Part shown: in pieces, positions 16,186 to 24,940 of the stretch
How the letters are laid out: each line of letters opens with the position of its first letter
How positions within the stretch are numbered: the stretch's first letter is position 1
Assembly: GCF_002838835.1 (NCBI RefSeq)
Contig: NZ_NHPP01000001.1
Coordinates: forward strand, 372,001-436,000
Source: Siphonobacter sp. SORGH_AS_0500
Lineage (GTDB): Bacteria; Bacteroidota; Bacteroidia; Cytophagales; Spirosomataceae
DNA: 64,000 nucleotides
Direction: 5' to 3'
Position numbers and translations under genes: made by a program
The notes under the pieces: generated by a model
Told to the model about the DNA's origin: nothing
The model's input: the letters and a program-made list of their open reading frames with translations, nothing else
Database searches by the model: none

Positions 16186-16578
16186 ATGAATCAACGCATT
16201 GCTCACCTCACCCTAGTAGTCCAAGATTACGATGAGGCGATAGACTTTTATACGACTAAGCTTGGGTTTACTTTGCTGGAAGATACGAAACTTAGCGAAA
16301 CCAAACGCTGGGTGTTAGTGGCTCCAAAGGGCGATGGGTCGTGTGCTTTATTACTAGCCAAAGCGGATGGGCAAGCTCAGGAAAGCCGGGTTGGCAATCA
16401 AACGGGTGGCAGGGTATTTCTCTTCCTCTACACCGACGACTTCGAAAGAGACTATCAGGCGTATCAGCAACAGGGAATCAAGTTTGTTAGATCTCCCAAA
16501 GAAGAAACCTACGGAAAAGTAGCCGTATTTGAAGACCTCTATGGCAATCTTTGGGACTTGCTAGAGCCGAAAGCTTAA
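16186..16578 (+). CDS. VOC family (glyoxalase/dioxygenase fold) protein
   Basis: A 130-residue single-domain protein with the VOC pattern: IAHLTLVVQDYDEAIDFY, then KLGFTLLED, and the C-terminal KVAVFEDLYGNLWDLLE. Metal ligands fit His at residue 7 (in RIAHLTL) and the Glu of the final WDLLE; the middle ligand is unclear. The frame extends upstream to 16108 but ATG 16186 gives the usual family start. Substrates of such proteins vary widely (glyoxals, antibiotics, aromatic diols) and cannot be inferred here. The chorismate mutase-like gene follows 95 bases later in the same direction. Confidence 0.8.
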   Translation: MNQRIAHLTLVVQDYDEAIDFYTTKLGFTLLEDTKLSETKRWVLVAPKGDGSCALLLAKADGQAQESRVGNQTGGRVFLFLYTDDFERDYQAYQQQGIKFVRSPKEETYGKVAVFEDLYGNLWDLLEPKA

Positions 16579-16673
16579 ATGTCTCCAAAAAAGATATTCA
16601 CAGCTAAATTGCTTCCCTAACAGCCTCAGCTAGTTAATATAACATAACGATTGATTATACAATTAAGAAATAC

Positions 16674-16985
16674 ATGGATCATCCCTTTAAGAAGCCAGAA
16701 GATTGTCAGGACATGGTTGATATCAGGCAGGCTATTGATGCCCTCGATAAGGAAGTGATTCGTCTATGGGCACAGCGATTTGAATATGTCAAAGCAGCGG
16801 CTAAGTTCAAAACCAATGAAACAGCGGTACGTGCCCCTGAACGCTTCACTGCTATGCTAGTTCAACGCCGAGACTGGGCCCAGCAGCAGGGATTAAATCC
16901 AGATATAATTGAAGGGCTCTATCGAACCTTAGTCACTCACTTCATTGAGGAAGAAATCAAACATTGGCAGAAACATTCGACTTAA
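16674..16985 (+). CDS. chorismate mutase type II / isochorismate-pyruvate lyase (PchB-like)
   Basis: A 103-residue all-helical AroQ-class protein. KKPEDCQDMVDIRQAIDALD, FEYVKAAAKFKTNE and APERFTAMLVQRRDWAQQQG follow the PchB pattern closely; PchB makes salicylate and pyruvate from isochorismate and has weak chorismate mutase activity. The Arg of DIRQAID, the Lys of AAAKFK and Arg of QRRDW match active-site positions. No isochorismate synthase or siderophore genes are nearby, so the true substrate is uncertain. A full chorismate mutase domain also exists in pheA at 35.4 kb, making this a second copy of the fold. Confidence 0.8.
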   Translation: MDHPFKKPEDCQDMVDIRQAIDALDKEVIRLWAQRFEYVKAAAKFKTNETAVRAPERFTAMLVQRRDWAQQQGLNPDIIEGLYRTLVTHFIEEEIKHWQKHST

Positions 16986-17304
16986 TTAAAAACACTTATA
17001 AAACAGGATCGGAATAGGCTTTTCCCGGACATGGGCTAGATAGCACTTACTAACGATATAGAGTAGCTAAAATACTGGGAGAAGAACGTTCTTCCAGTAC
17101 TTACCTACTCATCTATTACAATCGTACGTGGAAACGTATACGTACGATAAATCAAATGGGGATTACCTTAGAAGAAAGTAGATTATACATAAGGATTAGT
17201 GAAAAACAGCAACTAACCCTGGGAAAACCGATTTGCGGTGTCACTTCTACATAGATGCTTTTATTTCAAGCCTATACAAATACATTTTTTGTATCTAATT
17301 GACC
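16986..17304. promoter_or_regulatory. intergenic region with two inverted repeats
   Basis: No gene is seen in these 319 bases. The first inverted repeat has outer arms TACTGG/CCAGTA (17073-17078 with 17094-17099) around the self-complementary AAGAACGTTCTT and may end the PchB-like transcript. The second, ATCGTACGT/ACGTACGAT (17121-17129 with 17140-17148), lies about 160 bases before the AraC-type gene and could be an operator or a hairpin. Confidence 0.4.
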
Positions 17305-18498
17305 ATGAGTCACAATGCCGGATTTTCCCTTTTTGAAGTAATTATTCTCATTGGGATCGCCCAGGGTATCATTATTTCAGCAATGATTACCCTTCGCAAA
17401 AGACAACAGTTGAATAAGTTGTTATTGTTAGCAGTGCTGATCACTTTCAATTTATTAGGTGTGAAAATATTGATTCACACTACCGGACTTTGGCACTCTG
17501 TATACTTTCGGTACTTCCCACTGGCATTTGAACTGCTCATTCAGCCACTCGTCTGGTTATACATCCATTCCCTGGTTTATGTCCCTTTTAAACTAAACAG
17601 AAAGCACTGGCCGCATTTTGTCCCCTTTGCTATTTCAATGGGGTATGCACTTGCTGTATACATGGCAACCTTATCGACCATGGATTTAAATGAAAAAGAC
17701 GCTATTGCCAATGGCCTTTCGTTTAATCTAGTCAAGCAAATAGAGGAAATTTTAGCCATCTTTTCAGCTATTATCTACTGGTGGATGGGGGCAAGGTTAG
17801 TTCATCAGTATCGTCAATGGCTTTTTGATTATACCTCTACTACCGATTATCCCACCTACAATTGGCTTAGAAGGTTATCGCTGCTGTGCTTTATACTGAT
17901 TGGAATCTGGGGGCTAACTTTCTTGCTGGAAAATTTCTCGATTTTCCAGATACGGCCCTTTGTCTATTTGCAAGTGTTTTTCATTTACCTTTCAAGCCTG
18001 GTGTATTACCTTGGTTTTAGGGGTTACATGATTGCAGACAACACGGTTATCCTTGCAAAGCTTTCCCAACAGCAGTTACTTTCATTCCTGCCGGCCCAGC
18101 GAAGCGGTCCTGTCTCACCCGTTTCTAATGACCAATCAAGTAAAAAAAATTTACTAAAAGAGCAGATCGAGAAGGTTTTGATAGAGCAAAAATTGTATTT
18201 GGATCCCGAGCTTACTATTCAGAAACTGGCGGATGTACTGGGCAGTAGCTCGTCAGTGGTGTCCAAGGTGATTAACCAATCATTTGGCAAGAGCTTTCGA
18301 ACACTAGTTAATGAATACCGGGTAGAGGCGGTGAAAAGGATGCTGGATACCCCTCAATCACAAAACCTTTCCTTGCTAGGAATCGCATTTGAGTGCGGGT
18401 TTAATTCGGAGGCCAGCTTTTACAGGATTTTTAAATCAATCGCCGGGATTTCACCCAAAACCTATGTACAACAAAACAAACACTTCAAACAAGAGTAA
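17305..18498 (+). CDS. membrane-bound AraC-type transcriptional regulator
   Basis: A 397-residue regulator. The N-terminal 250 residues form about seven transmembrane segments (for example ILIGIAQGIIISAMI and FALAI-type helices through to LVYYLGFRGYM). The C-terminal 100 residues carry two helix-turn-helix motifs of the AraC/XylS class: LTIQKLADVLGSSSSVVSKVI and SLLGIAFECGFNSEASFYRIF, ending PKTYVQQ. Membrane AraC regulators of this kind are common in Bacteroidota; the ligand is unknown. The open frame begins at TTG 17299 but ATG 17305 is preferred. The following serine hydrolase gene, 110 bases on, is a candidate target. Confidence 0.88.
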   Translation: MSHNAGFSLFEVIILIGIAQGIIISAMITLRKRQQLNKLLLLAVLITFNLLGVKILIHTTGLWHSVYFRYFPLAFELLIQPLVWLYIHSLVYVPFKLNRKHWPHFVPFAISMGYALAVYMATLSTMDLNEKDAIANGLSFNLVKQIEEILAIFSAIIYWWMGARLVHQYRQWLFDYTSTTDYPTYNWLRRLSLLCFILIGIWGLTFLLENFSIFQIRPFVYLQVFFIYLSSLVYYLGFRGYMIADNTVILAKLSQQQLLSFLPAQRSGPVSPVSNDQSSKKNLLKEQIEKVLIEQKLYLDPELTIQKLADVLGSSSSVVSKVINQSFGKSFRTLVNEYRVEAVKRMLDTPQSQNLSLLGIAFECGFNSEASFYRIFKSIAGISPKTYVQQNKHFKQE

Positions 18499-18608
18499 GG
18501 GTATATCCGTATTCTGAGGTATCGACCCAAGTTAATTACTCTCAAAATATCTTTTGAGGGCCTTATCTAATTATTCGATGGTTGCTTCGCCCAAAACTAC
18601 AAGCAACT

Positions 18609-19700
18609 ATGAAAAAGAGAGTCAAATCTTTACTTACAGCGACGCTGATCATCCTGGTCTTAACATCCGTATACGCCTGTTTACCACGCGTATGGTACAA
18701 GCAGAGCCGCTATGGCAAGCCCCTTTCCACAGCGGGTACATTATCCGCCGCAACCCAAAACCAGCTTTCTCTTTATATACAAGATACTGCCCAGAACGCT
18801 CAGGCCGTAGTAGCCATTCAGAAGGAGCGGATCATTCTTGAAGTGGGAGACACCCGGCGGCTGATTAACTGTCACTCAGCCAGAAAAAGCATAATGGATC
18901 TATTGATCGGTATTGCGGTTGAAAAAGGTATGCTGCGTCTTGACCAGACTTTGGGAGAACTAGGAATCGATGAAAGCAAAACCCCGCTGACCCACCAGGA
19001 GAAAACCGCTACAGTTCGTGATTTGTTAATGGCCAAATCAGGAGTGTATCTGCCAGCCGAAGCCGAGACGGATTTTGCCAAGGCCAACCGACCGAAACGA
19101 GATCAATATAAACCTGGAGAGTTTTTCTTTTATAATAATTTTGACTTCAACGTGTTAGGTGCTATTCTCGAAAAGAAAACAGGGCAAACCATTGGCGGGT
19201 TTATGGATAAATACCTAGCCCAGCCTCTTGGCCTGCAGGACTTTGCACCATCCAATGTTGTATACGGAAACCCATGGCCCATCCGAAACGACCAATCTGA
19301 TTACCGGGTGTACTGGATTTTTCTCAGTGCCCGCGATATGGCCCGGATCGGGGCGATGGTATCTCAAAAGGGAGTCTGGATGGGCAAGCCAATCGTTTCG
19401 GCTTCCTGGATTGAAGAAAGCTTTCAACCCTATACCCAGACATTGGATAAAAGCATGTGGCCTTTTGATGCCTATGGGTATTTGTGGTGGATTGATAAGG
19501 ATACTCAAACCTATTGGGCAGACGGTTTTGGGGGACAGTTTCTTTTGGTAGACCCGACACGTGGATTGGCAATCGCCCAACGCAACTTTACAGGCAACTC
19601 TCTGTTGAGCTCTGGTTTGTTCTTAATGAAAAAAAGACGCGACGGAAGCCGAAGGCAGTTAATCCATGTGTATGAAATGATTAAACAGCAGTTGGACTAA
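18609..19700 (+). CDS. serine hydrolase of the beta-lactamase (class C) superfamily, lipoprotein
   Basis: A 363-residue protein from ATG 18609. The start MKKRVKSLLTATLIILVLTS with VYAC is a lipoprotein signal. The catalytic SxxK is S90-A-R-K93 and the YxN motif is Y175-N-N177, as in AmpC-like esterases and D-aminopeptidases. A downstream GYLWWIDKD and ADGFGGQFLLV fit the domain. Such proteins are usually esterases or peptidases; true beta-lactamase activity cannot be claimed. It lies between two AraC-type regulator genes. Open frames starting upstream at 18554 or 18582 lack the lipobox start. Confidence 0.85.
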   Translation: MKKRVKSLLTATLIILVLTSVYACLPRVWYKQSRYGKPLSTAGTLSAATQNQLSLYIQDTAQNAQAVVAIQKERIILEVGDTRRLINCHSARKSIMDLLIGIAVEKGMLRLDQTLGELGIDESKTPLTHQEKTATVRDLLMAKSGVYLPAEAETDFAKANRPKRDQYKPGEFFFYNNFDFNVLGAILEKKTGQTIGGFMDKYLAQPLGLQDFAPSNVVYGNPWPIRNDQSDYRVYWIFLSARDMARIGAMVSQKGVWMGKPIVSASWIEESFQPYTQTLDKSMWPFDAYGYLWWIDKDTQTYWADGFGGQFLLVDPTRGLAIAQRNFTGNSLLSSGLFLMKKRRDGSRRQLIHVYEMIKQQLD

Positions 19701-19808
19701 AATCTATTCGTTATTAGCCAACTTTTTTACCAGAACGGGTTTATCCTAGCAAACTGTTAACAAACTCACCAAGCTATCTTGTTCATGGCCTGCTAAACAT
19801 CATTGCCC

Positions 19809-20612
19809 ATGCGTTACCTACGCTATCTGCCCTCCCCGAGGCTCCGAGACTACATCCATTTTTTCTGGACACTGGAAAGTAGTGCCCCTCCAACTACCCA
19901 CTTTTTTCATTGGGCGGTCGCTTCGGGCTCTTCCAAACTGGTCTTTCAGTATCAAGGGACGATGGAACTCGAAAATCCATCGGGTACCTCGCAAATTCTT
20001 AAGGGAGCGAGTATACAAGCTCAAACCCAGCGAGCCTATCAGTATGTGACCCCCCAGGCTGTGGGTTTGGTGGGAGTTTACTTTCATCCCGGAGCACTGG
20101 GGATGCTGTTAGGAGTTCCCGCCCATGAACTCACGAACCAGCATTTAGCACTTTCTGACTTGTTGGGACAAGTCGGAAAGGATTTGGAAGAAACCATTAT
20201 CCTCGCCCGATCAAACTCAGAGCGAATCCACCAGCTGACGATGTTTTTTGAGAATAGATTGGCCACTCTGTCGAGTAGCGATCTAGGCGTCCTCCGCTGC
20301 ATCCAGTCTATTACTTCGAGTAAAGGACAACTCGCCATTCAAGCGTTAGTAGATCAGCATTATCTGTCCCAACGGCAGCTAGAACGACGCTTTAAGACGA
20401 TAGCCGGGTTTAGCCCCAAGTTATTATCACGCATCATTCGCTTTGAGCATAGCATCAATTTGTTTATGGATCACCCCACTTCGCTGACCCAAACGGCCTA
20501 CGCGGCTGGCTACTCGGATCAGTCCCATTTTATTCGAGATGTCAACGAGTTTGCTGGCCAACCGCCAATGACTTATTTCAGGCAGGATTGGTCCCTGTTT
20601 CGTTCTGAGTAA
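19809..20612 (+). CDS. AraC family transcriptional regulator
   Basis: A 267-residue soluble regulator. The N-terminal half (RYLRYLPSPRLRDYIHFFW, then SSKLVFQYQG) matches the DUF6597 sensor-like domain found in many AraC proteins. The C-terminal half has two helix-turn-helix units: LAIQALVDQHYLSQRQLERRF and SLTQTAYAAGYSDQSHFIRD, ending PMTYFR. The frame also allows an upstream TTG (19803), but ATG 19809 is the natural start. The next gene downstream is an alpha/beta hydrolase, 122 bases away in the same direction; a regulatory link is possible but not shown. Confidence 0.9.
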   Translation: MRYLRYLPSPRLRDYIHFFWTLESSAPPTTHFFHWAVASGSSKLVFQYQGTMELENPSGTSQILKGASIQAQTQRAYQYVTPQAVGLVGVYFHPGALGMLLGVPAHELTNQHLALSDLLGQVGKDLEETIILARSNSERIHQLTMFFENRLATLSSSDLGVLRCIQSITSSKGQLAIQALVDQHYLSQRQLERRFKTIAGFSPKLLSRIIRFEHSINLFMDHPTSLTQTAYAAGYSDQSHFIRDVNEFAGQPPMTYFRQDWSLFRSE

Positions 20613-20734
20613 AATGTCGATTTTATACAAGTAAGGCCATTGCCGATGGGACTACCTTTGTCCACGCAGGTGTACTGCTCAAAAGAGCTGGTTTACCTGG
20701 TGCTTCAGCAGATGATACCTATTACCATAAGTCG

Positions 20735-21589
20735 ATGAATGAACGCCTGATTCAACACAAAGATGTGCAGTTATGCACCCAAAGCTTCGGCCAGGTAGGC
20801 AGGCCTACCGTTTTACTGATCATGGGTGCCACGGCTTCCATGCTCTGGTGGGATACCTCTTTCTGCCAGCAGCTGGCTCGTAAAGGCTATTTTGTCATTC
20901 GCTACGACAACCGGGATGTGGGTCAATCGACCACCTATACCCCGGGGCCTCCTCCCTACCAGTTAGACGATCTAGTGGATGATGCCATGGCCATCATTAA
21001 CGGTTACGGGCTGGGTCAAGCTCATTTGGTGGGCATGTCCCTGGGCGGATTGATCGCCCAGATGGCAGCACTCAAATACCCGCGACGCGTTAAGTCCCTC
21101 ACGTTGATCTCCACAGGACCTTGGGGGGACTCTGATCCCACCATTCCGGAAATGGACCAGCGTATCGTTGCTTTTCAGGCTAAGCGAGGAGAGGTAGATT
21201 GGACTGATGAGCAGGCCGTGGTCGAGTACATGAGTCAAGGGGCCCACTTGATGAGTGGTAGGAAACCTTTTGATAAAAACAGACACGAACAGCTGATCCG
21301 GGCTGAATTCAAGCGGGCAACTAATTACGTGAGTATGTTCAATCATGCATTCCTACAAGGCGGAGAACAATACTATGGACGAGTCTCGGAGATTAAACAG
21401 CCGACTTTGCTTATTCATGGAACCGATGATGTCATCTGGTCTTACAAACACACGGATGTATTGCTAGCGGAGCTCGATGATGCACACCGGATAACTTTAG
21501 AAGGAACAGGCCATGAACTTCATGCGGCAGATTGGGATAAAATAATCTCTGGCATTGCTGATCACATTAGCTCCGTGGCTAAACCATAA
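20735..21589 (+). CDS. alpha/beta hydrolase
   Basis: A 284-residue cytoplasmic alpha/beta hydrolase. The nucleophile elbow is GMSLGG (Ser102), the acid is Asp231 in HGTDD, and the His is H260 in GTGHELH, so the triad is complete. The oxyanion region is LLIMGATASMLWW, and YDNRDVGQS is typical of the pimeloyl-ACP esterase/prolyl aminopeptidase-like group. The substrate is unknown. A TACCTTTG box at 20653-20660 is a possible -7 element. After it comes a decayed DinB gene on the other strand. Confidence 0.9.
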   Translation: MNERLIQHKDVQLCTQSFGQVGRPTVLLIMGATASMLWWDTSFCQQLARKGYFVIRYDNRDVGQSTTYTPGPPPYQLDDLVDDAMAIINGYGLGQAHLVGMSLGGLIAQMAALKYPRRVKSLTLISTGPWGDSDPTIPEMDQRIVAFQAKRGEVDWTDEQAVVEYMSQGAHLMSGRKPFDKNRHEQLIRAEFKRATNYVSMFNHAFLQGGEQYYGRVSEIKQPTLLIHGTDDVIWSYKHTDVLLAELDDAHRITLEGTGHELHAADWDKIISGIADHISSVAKP

Positions 21590-21684
21590 GGCCAAGTCTC
21601 AGCATTGACAATTCTGTTGGCACAGGTAAGCTTTGGTACCATCCTTTAAGGTTAGACATTAAAAGAAGTTAAGTTTGATAAGGT

Positions 21685-21971
21685 TTACTGGTGCTTGAGC
21701 ATGCTCATTACTAAGCCAATTTGCCCAAGATGGTAGATGTTCATGCTGAATGATGCCATTAATGAGGTAATCAAACGTACGCATCTGATCGTTATATGCT
21801 TTGGGCAAACATTCATCCAATTGTTGTTTTAACAATTCAATTAAACGCGACTAATTAGCGGCTAATTGTTCCTGTAAAACAGCCCATCCTAGGCCTTAAA
21901 GCTGCTCAAGTGAAGGCCAATCCTGAGTGCTTTGCATGGGGATCTGATACGCATAGTTAGCTACCTTCTAT
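21685..21971 (-). pseudogene. DinB family protein remnant
   Basis: Read leftward, the DNA encodes the C-terminal half of a DinB-like (YfiT superfamily) protein: ANYAYQIPMQSTQDWPSLEQ, then AYNDQMRTFDYLINGIIQH, then YHLGQIGLVMSMLKHQ and a stop at 21685-21687. The frame has two stop codons (complement of 21896-21898 and 21851-21853) and a one-base insertion near HD-YHLGQ. The N-terminal half is missing. Typical members are four-helix metal-binding enzymes or thiol transferases. Because stops occur as well as a shift, this is real decay, not a single read error. Confidence 0.8.
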
Positions 21972-22008
21972 CCTAGCCTTAAAATCTGAGATTATTCAGT
22001 AACAAAGC

Positions 22009-22053
22009 AAAAATCCCTCTTAATATTCTGACAAGCAGACTACTAAGAGGGAT
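22009..22053 (-). terminator. terminator of tRNA-Leu
   Basis: ATCCCTCTTA (22013-22022) pairs with TAAGAGGGAT (22044-22053) over 10 bp with a 21-base loop. On the minus strand a TTTTTG run follows. It begins 7 bases after the tRNA 3' end. Confidence 0.8.
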
Positions 22054-22059
22054 GACCAG

Positions 22060-22143
22060 TACCCAGAGCCGGAGTCGAACCGGCATGCCCGTGAAGGCAA
22101 TGGTGTTTGAGACCATCGCGTCTACCGATTCCGCCATCTGGGC
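22060..22143 (-). tRNA. tRNA-Leu (anticodon CAA)
   Basis: An 84-base leucine tRNA on the minus strand. The acceptor stem pairs GCCCAGA with TCTGGGT, with discriminator A. The D-arm has the Leu-type GGCGGAATCGGTAGACGC. The anticodon stem ATGGT/ACCAT holds the loop CTCAAAC, giving anticodon CAA for UUG codons. A long variable arm and the T-arm GGTTCGACTCC follow. CCA is not encoded. Its 3' end faces the accessory stretch at 13-22 kb. Confidence 0.95.
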
Positions 22144-22166
22144 ATTGCGTATCGCGTTTGGGAGTG

Positions 22167-22199
22167 CAAGTATACAACATTCCTACACGCCTTGGCAAG
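22167..22199 (-). promoter_or_regulatory. candidate promoter of tRNA-Leu
   Basis: On the minus strand CTTG (22199-22196), 21 bases, then TATACTTG (22174-22167) resemble the TTTG / TAnnTTTG Bacteroidota promoter with one mismatch in each box. The predicted start lies shortly before the tRNA 5' end at 22143. Confidence 0.4.
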
Positions 22200-22262
22200 C
22201 TCTTCCCTGAAAAAGTTTTCTACTTCTTCACATTCTCCTGTAAATCAACCTGCTGACTAAAC

Positions 22263-23501
22263 TTATTCATAACGCAATGCATCAATGGGATCAAGCCGGG
22301 AGGCTTTCCAGGCGGGGTAAAAGCCCGAAAACAGGCCTACGACGATGCAAACGCTAATCCCAATGCCAAGCCATAACCAAGGAATAATAAAGCTAGCCGT
22401 GCCCTGACTGAGCAATTGCGAAACCACATTGCCAAATACCATTGCCAGGATGAGCCCTGCAACGCCTCCCAATACACAAATAACAATGGCTTCGATTAAA
22501 AACTGCTGTCGAATGCGACTCGGTGTTGCTCCCAGGGCTTTCCGAATGCCAATTTCCTGAGTTCGCTCGGTTACCGAAACCAGCATAATATTCATCAGAG
22601 CAATGCTGGCTCCTAGTAAGGTGATGATGCCGATACCAAAACCGCCATATTTGAGTTTAGAACTGGCTTCTTTGAAGTTTTCCGCCACGGCATCCGCCCG
22701 TTCTACCTGAAAAGAATCTTCCTGCGTCGTCGGATCACGGCGGATTTGCCGCATTAAGCCCCGGGCTTCGCCCATTAATAACTCTATCCGATTGAGGCCG
22801 GGGACGCTGGTTGTAATGGCAAAAGATAACACGCGGGTACCGGCCAATTGCCGGGCCGTTTCAATGGGTATATAAATTCGGCGGTCGTCTCCTCCACCCG
22901 TCAGGTTACCTTTTCGTTCCAGTAAGCCTACCACCCGAAATTTTGTCCCCAGCACCGTAATATCTTTCCCGATGGGTTGGGACGTTCCAAAAAGATTAGT
23001 CGCAATTTCGGCCCCCATAATGGCAACATTCGTAGACATCGACACATCATTGGCCGTCAGGTTACGCCCTTCCTGAAGTTTAAAACTTTTCACTGCGAAA
23101 AAATTCTCGTCAATTCCCATCACCGTGACGTTGGGATTACTTTTTTTGCTCTCAAACTTGACCTGAGCTGCTCCCGTCACCATCGTAGCAAGAGAAACGG
23201 TAGCACCAAAGCCAAATCGTTCTTTGTATTCCTGAGCTTCGCGGTAAAGAATCGCCCCAAAAACCTTCTGTCGGCGACCGCCAATACGAATCCCCATCTG
23301 TTCGCCCTGATTAATATCAAACGTATTCGCCCCCAGACCAGCAAAGCTATTATCCATACTGCTTTGAATACCGTCGATGGCCGTCAGAATACCCACCAGG
23401 CTACTGATTCCCACGGCAATGATCAAGGAAGTAAGAACCGTACGTAATAAATTCGCCCGGATGGATCGTAATCCTTCGCGGGTATTTTCAAGCAAATTCA
23501 T
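22263..23501 (-). CDS. ABC transporter permease, MacB/FtsX type
   Basis: A 412-residue permease. One N-terminal membrane segment (LLRTVLTSLIIAVGISSLVG) precedes a periplasmic MacB-type domain (LGANTFDIN, VMGIDENFF, KVVGLLERKGN). Three C-terminal membrane segments follow, starting TLLGASIALMNIMLVSVTER, with the conserved EIGIRKALGAT loop and final FYPAWKASRLDPIDALRYE. These proteins work with an ATPase and often a HlyD-like adaptor as tripartite efflux or mechanotransmission systems. Neither partner is adjacent here. The gene converges on the tRNA and diverges from the next gene. Confidence 0.93.
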   Translation of the reverse strand: MNLLENTREGLRSIRANLLRTVLTSLIIAVGISSLVGILTAIDGIQSSMDNSFAGLGANTFDINQGEQMGIRIGGRRQKVFGAILYREAQEYKERFGFGATVSLATMVTGAAQVKFESKKSNPNVTVMGIDENFFAVKSFKLQEGRNLTANDVSMSTNVAIMGAEIATNLFGTSQPIGKDITVLGTKFRVVGLLERKGNLTGGGDDRRIYIPIETARQLAGTRVLSFAITTSVPGLNRIELLMGEARGLMRQIRRDPTTQEDSFQVERADAVAENFKEASSKLKYGGFGIGIITLLGASIALMNIMLVSVTERTQEIGIRKALGATPSRIRQQFLIEAIVICVLGGVAGLILAMVFGNVVSQLLSQGTASFIIPWLWLGIGISVCIVVGLFSGFYPAWKASRLDPIDALRYE

Positions 23502-23621
23502 AGATTGCTCCTTAATTATCTTTAATTTCTGGTAAATTCATTCTTTCAAGAACCATGATCGGAAGATCGTATATGGTCTAAAGGTCAAAATTCGTTCCTG
23601 ATTTTGAAAACTACTGCACCA

Positions 23622-24883
23622 ATGAAACGACTAATCGTTCCGTTCATCCTTTTCTGCGTGATTTGCGGTTCCGCTCGGGCCTCGCAAATACTGATTCCGA
23701 TGGATGAATCCCAGAAAAATCACCTCAAAGCGTATGGTCTGGCGTATTGGGTCCTAAAAAATTACGAAACCGAAGTTGAGTGGTTACTTAATTACCGGGG
23801 CGGCAGTTTCATGATCCCCGAAAATCAGAAATTTCAGAATGAGCTAGTTATTCGGGGCATCAGTTATGAAGTCATTTCGGACGGTCAGGCCCAGCAAATT
23901 CGTCAGGAGTTGCAACAGCCGGATGTGAACATGGACGTGGTAAAACTTCAGAAAGCTCCGAAAATTGCCGTGTATAGTCCAAAGGTAAATCAGCCCTGGG
24001 ACGACGCCGTAACACTGGTACTAACCTACGCTGAAATTCCCTACGAAACGGTTTATGATGATGAAGTCATGAGTGGCAAGTTACCCACCTACGACTGGCT
24101 ACACCTTCACCACGAAGACTTTACCGGACAAATGGGTAAGTTCTGGCAGCACCGAAATTATCCCTATTACCAGGCTCAGAAAAGGAATGGCTTACAGGCA
24201 GCGGCTAAATATGGGTTTTCAACCATTCCTGAATTGAAATTTAACGTGGCAAAAAAATTCAGGAATTCGTTTCGGGTGGTGGGTATATGTTCGCCATGTG
24301 TAACGCAACGGATACCTATGACGTAGCTCTGGCGGCCAATGGTGTTGATTTCGTAGACCCTTTTTACGACGGAACCCCCGCCGATCCAAACATTAATCAG
24401 AAGCTTGATTTCTCTAAAACCTTTGCCTTCAAAGACTTTAAGGTTATCCTTGACCCTTACCAGATTGAATTTTCTACGGTAGACAGCCAGCCCGAAGAAC
24501 GCCGATTGATCGAGTCTAACGATTACTTTCAGTTGTTTCAATTTTCAGCGAAATGGGATGCCGTTCCTACGATGTTAACCCAGAATCATACCACGACCGT
24601 GAAAGGATTTATGGGGCAAACGACGGCTTTCAAAAAGGAATACATTAAGCCGGAAGTATTGATTCTGGGCGAGAATCGTTCAGTGGGCGAAGCTCGCTAC
24701 ATTCACGGAACCTTCGGTAAAGGCTTCTGGACCTTCTACGGCGGTCACGACCCCGAAGATTATCGTCACGAAGTAGGCGAAGAACCGACAGATTTAAACT
24801 TACACCCTACCTCACCGGGGTATCGGCTGATTCTTAATAACATTCTTTTCCCCGCCGCGAAAAAGAAGAAAATGAAGACCTAA
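23622..24883 (+). CDS. exported protein annotated as asparagine synthetase B in Bacteroidota (frameshifted in this sequence)
   Basis: From ATG 23622 the product begins MKRLIVPFILFCVICGSARA, a signal peptide, then SQILIPMDESQKNHLKAYG. Frame 1 continues to about 24250 and ends off-frame at 24325; the true C-terminal half resumes one frame back (FAMCNATDTYDVALAANG) to 24883, total about 420 residues. The join is a run of seven A (24251-24257), where eight would restore the frame. Relatives carry the name asparagine synthetase B, but I see no glutaminase Cys or synthetase motif, so the name is doubtful. The late GKGFWTFYGGHDPEDY motif recalls ThuA-like folds. It ends at a strong bidirectional terminator. 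Confidence 0.75.
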
Positions 24884-24884
24884 T

Positions 24885-24921
24885 AAAAAATCCCAGTCGA
24901 CTATACCGACTGGGATTTTTT
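24885..24921. terminator. bidirectional terminator
   Basis: AAAAAATCCCAGTCG (24885-24899) pairs with CGACTGGGATTTTTT (24907-24921), a 15-bp perfect stem with a 7-base loop and T tracts in both directions. It separates two convergent genes. Confidence 0.95.
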
Positions 24922-24940
24922 ATGGTACTAACCTAAGCCG

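Noticed and set aside
13364-22059. Integrative element with integrase at tRNA-Leu
   Set aside because: No integrase, recombinase or duplicated tRNA end could be found; only the position is suggestive.
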